40,542 nt of DNA from NCBI RefSeq assembly GCF_004799445.1, contig NZ_SSNA01000158.1:1-40542 (forward strand). Direction: 5' to 3'. How positions within the stretch are numbered: position 1 is the first letter of the stretch; each line of letters opens with the position of its first letter. This document shows positions 38,260 through 40,542 of the stretch, in pieces. A program made the position numbers and the translations under genes. Origin of the DNA: Bradyrhizobium sp. GTDB lineage: Bacteria; Pseudomonadota; Alphaproteobacteria; Rhizobiales; Xanthobacteraceae. Below the pieces are notes generated by a model that was not told the origin of the DNA, did not search any database, and worked only from the letters and a program-made list of their open reading frames with translations.

Positions 38260-40542
38260 TTATTCCGCCGCCGCAGCAAGCGGAAATGCGGGTTCGGCGA
38301 TGCCTGGATGTTGCGGCGCAAGGCCCACATGTTGGCTGCCGCCGCTTTCTTCAAGGCTGTTGCGGAACCAAAGCGCATAGAGGCCCGGCAGGTACAGCAG
38401 GGTGAGGAAGGTGGCGACAAACAGGCCGCCCATGATGGTGATCGCCATCGGGCCCCAGAACGCCGAGCGCGACAGCGGTATCATCGCCAGGATGGCCGCG
38501 AGCGCCGTCAGCACCACCGGGCGGGCCCGCCGGACGGTGGCTTCCACGATGGCTTCCTTCCGCGTCAGGCCGTGGGCGACGTCGGTCTCGATCTGGTCGA
38601 CCAAAATCACCGCATTGCGCATGATCATGCCGGCCAGTGCGATCAACCCGAGCAGCGCCACGAAGCCGAACGGCTGGTTCGCGACGTTCAGCCCGAGCGA
38701 GGCGCCGACGATGCCGAGCGGCGCGGTGAGGAACACCAGGATCAGCCGCGAAAAACTCTGCAGCTGGATCATCAGCAGGGTCAGCATCACGATCACCATC
38801 AGCGGAAACAGCACGAAGATCGAGGCGTTGCCCTTGGCGGATTCCTCGAACGCACCGCCCGGCTCGATCCGGTAGGCCGGCGGCAGGCTGTCGCGGATCT
38901 CCTGCAGTTTGGGCCAGATCTGGTTGGTCACGTCAGGGGCCTGCACGCCGTCAGCGACGTCGGCGCGCACCGTGATCGCCATGTCGCGGTTGCGCCGCCA
39001 GATGATCGGCTCCTCATGGGCGTATTCGATCCTGGCGATCTGCTGCAGCGGCACCGCCACGCCGTTGCGCGACGTCACGGTGAGGTCGCCGACATGGCCG
39101 AGATCGAGCCGCTCGGACGGCACCGCGCGAGCCACCACATCGACCTTCTCGATGCCGTCGCGCATGGTCGTCACCGGCACGCCCGAGATCAGCATGCTCA
39201 GCGCCTGCGAGACGTCCTGCGGGGTGAGGCCGAGCGCGCGGGCGCGGTCCTGGTCGACCACGAGCTTGAGGTAGGGCGACTGCTCGTTCCAGTCGAGCTG
39301 CGGATCCCTGATGCTTTCATTCTGCCTGACGACGTCGCGCACCTTGTAGGCGATGTCGCGGACGGTCTGGGCATCCGGGCCGATCACGCGAAACTGGACC
39401 GGAAAGCCGACCGGCGGTCCGAAGTTGAAGCGATCGACGCGCACGCGCGCCTCGGTCAATGTCCCGCCTTCGACCTCCTTCTCGATGCGCGCCTTGATCC
39501 GCTCGCGCGCCGCCACGTTCTTGGCGACGATCACGATCTCGGCGAAGGCCTCGTTCGGCAGCTGCGGGTTGAGCCCGAGCCAGAAGCGCGGCGAGCCCTG
39601 GCCGACATAGGAGGTGTAGGTCGCGATGTCCTGGTCGTCTTTCAGCAGCGCTTCCGCCTTCTTGACGGACTTTTCGGTGACGTTGAACGCGGTGCCTTCG
39701 GGCAGTCGCAGCTGCAGGAACAATTCAGGCCGCTCCGACAGCGGGAAGAACTGCTGCTGGACGTGGCCGAACGCCACGATCGAGAGCGCGAAGACGCCGA
39801 CGGTCGCCAGCACCACCTTGATGCGGTGGTTGACGCACCATTGAATCATGCCGCGCAGGATCCGGTAGACGCGGGTTTCGTACACCGCATGCGGATCGTG
39901 GTTGTGGCTGACCGTGATGTTCGGCAACAGCTTGACGCCGATATAGGGCGTGAAGATCACCGCCACGAACCAGGACGCGACTAGCGCGATCGCCACGATC
40001 CAGAAGATGCCGCCGGCATATTCGCCGACGGCCGAATTAGCAAAGCCGATCGGCAGGAAACCGGCCGCGGTGACCAGCGTTCCCGTCAGCATCGGAAACG
40101 CGGTGGATTCCCAGGCAAACGACGCCGCGCGGACGCGGTCCCAGCCCTGCTCCATCTTCACCACCATCATCTCGACCGCGATGATGGCGTCGTCGACCAA
40201 TAGCCCGAGCGCGATGATCAGGGCGCCGAGCGTAATGCGGTGCAGATCGAGCGACATCGCATTCATGACGATAAAGACGATCGCCAGCACCAGCGGCACC
40301 GACAGCGCCACCACGATGCCGGTGCGCCAGCCCAGCGCGACAAAGGAGACGAACAGCACGATCGCGAGCGCCTCAATGAAGGAGTGAACGAATTCGGAGA
40401 CCGCGTGCTCGACGACCTCCGGCTGGTCGGCGATGCGGTCGACATTGATGCCCAGCGGCACCGCCTTCATGAATTCCGCGGTGGCGGCGGCCACGTCCTT
40501 GCCGAGCTCCAGAATGTTGGCGCCCTTGGCCGTGACGACGCC
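38260..40542 (-). CDS. RND-family efflux transporter permease (5' end beyond the window)
   Basis: The frame is open to the window edge, so about 761 C-terminal residues of an expected 1030-1060 are present. The first residues seen (GVVTAKGANILELGKD) belong to the first periplasmic domain. Membrane segments with ALGLLVDDAIIAVEMM hold the paired Asp residues of the TM4 proton relay. A second large periplasmic loop (about residues 235-555) follows, then the second half with GFVALLGLIALAGMIMRNAVILVDQI. It is an inner-membrane, proton-driven exporter that would pair with a membrane fusion protein encoded outside the window. The C-terminal tail is Ala/Pro-rich. Substrate unknown. Confidence 0.92.
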   Translation of the reverse strand, partial: GVVTAKGANILELGKDVAAATAEFMKAVPLGINVDRIADQPEVVEHAVSEFVHSFIEALAIVLFVSFVALGWRTGIVVALSVPLVLAIVFIVMNAMSLDLHRITLGALIIALGLLVDDAIIAVEMMVVKMEQGWDRVRAASFAWESTAFPMLTGTLVTAAGFLPIGFANSAVGEYAGGIFWIVAIALVASWFVAVIFTPYIGVKLLPNITVSHNHDPHAVYETRVYRILRGMIQWCVNHRIKVVLATVGVFALSIVAFGHVQQQFFPLSERPELFLQLRLPEGTAFNVTEKSVKKAEALLKDDQDIATYTSYVGQGSPRFWLGLNPQLPNEAFAEIVIVAKNVAARERIKARIEKEVEGGTLTEARVRVDRFNFGPPVGFPVQFRVIGPDAQTVRDIAYKVRDVVRQNESIRDPQLDWNEQSPYLKLVVDQDRARALGLTPQDVSQALSMLISGVPVTTMRDGIEKVDVVARAVPSERLDLGHVGDLTVTSRNGVAVPLQQIARIEYAHEEPIIWRRNRDMAITVRADVADGVQAPDVTNQIWPKLQEIRDSLPPAYRIEPGGAFEESAKGNASIFVLFPLMVIVMLTLLMIQLQSFSRLILVFLTAPLGIVGASLGLNVANQPFGFVALLGLIALAGMIMRNAVILVDQIETDVAHGLTRKEAIVEATVRRARPVVLTALAAILAMIPLSRSAFWGPMAITIMGGLFVATFLTLLYLPGLYALWFRNSLEESGGSQHVGLAPQHPGIAEPAFPLAAAAE

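Overview
The window looks like a chromosomal segment of a slow-growing Bradyrhizobium/Rhodopseudomonas-type alphaproteobacterium. The basis is high GC, the gene families present, a Rhizobium-type glycerol ABC transporter, several families of intergenic palindromic repeats typical of this group, and two promoters of the alphaproteobacterial general stress response type (GGAAC-N16-CGTT). It reads as core metabolic chromosome. I see no phage, IS element, CRISPR array, tRNA or rRNA.

Layout. (1) 1-2120: a zinc-ribbon protein, then a tandem duplication of a small exported Gly/His-rich protein gene together with its leader, then a gene-poor stretch of about 550 bases. (2) 2121-10594, minus strand: a purine catabolism operon in transcription order guaD-xdhA-xdhB-xdhC, followed by an unusual two-gene unit, a succinate-dehydrogenase-like flavoprotein plus a stand-alone 2Fe-2S protein. 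(3) 10805-15833: a periplasmic MltB-type lytic transglycosylase, a DUF1993 protein, an old yellow enzyme, a TPR protein and a convergent conserved hypothetical gene, separated by repeats. (4) 15840-16311: an almost pure block of intergenic repeats. (5) 16312-26021, minus strand: glpR, a frameshifted EamA transporter, then glpD-glpS-glpT-glpP-glpQ-glpU-glpV with overlapping or closely spaced genes, encoding glycerol uptake and glycerol-3-phosphate oxidation. glpK is not in the window. (6) 26182-29237: two small proteins and a FecR-domain/CHASE2-cyclase pair. (7) 29531-37395, minus strand: fadE, thiolase, a FadJ-type bifunctional enzyme, an acyl-CoA thioesterase and a Tat-exported alpha/beta hydrolase, with a flavin-reductase-like gene upstream. 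(8) 37558-40542, minus strand: the C-terminal part of an RND efflux permease and a TetR regulator.

How the genes work together. Guanine is deaminated to xanthine by GuaD and oxidised to urate by XdhAB, whose molybdenum cofactor is handled by XdhC. The flavoprotein/ferredoxin pair at the end of this operon is the best candidate for an undescribed system: three of four catalytic residues of succinate dehydrogenase align, but the FAD-linking His and one dicarboxylate-binding His are lost, and the partner has only the N-terminal half of SdhB with a widened cluster loop. The glp operon imports glycerol through an ABC transporter whose two ATPases carry complementary defects that fall in one composite ATP site, and feeds GlpD. 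The fad operon encodes a beta-oxidation spiral and has a stress-type promoter upstream.

Limits: all calls come from reading the sequence. Family assignments rest on recognised motifs, and no database search or folding calculation was run.
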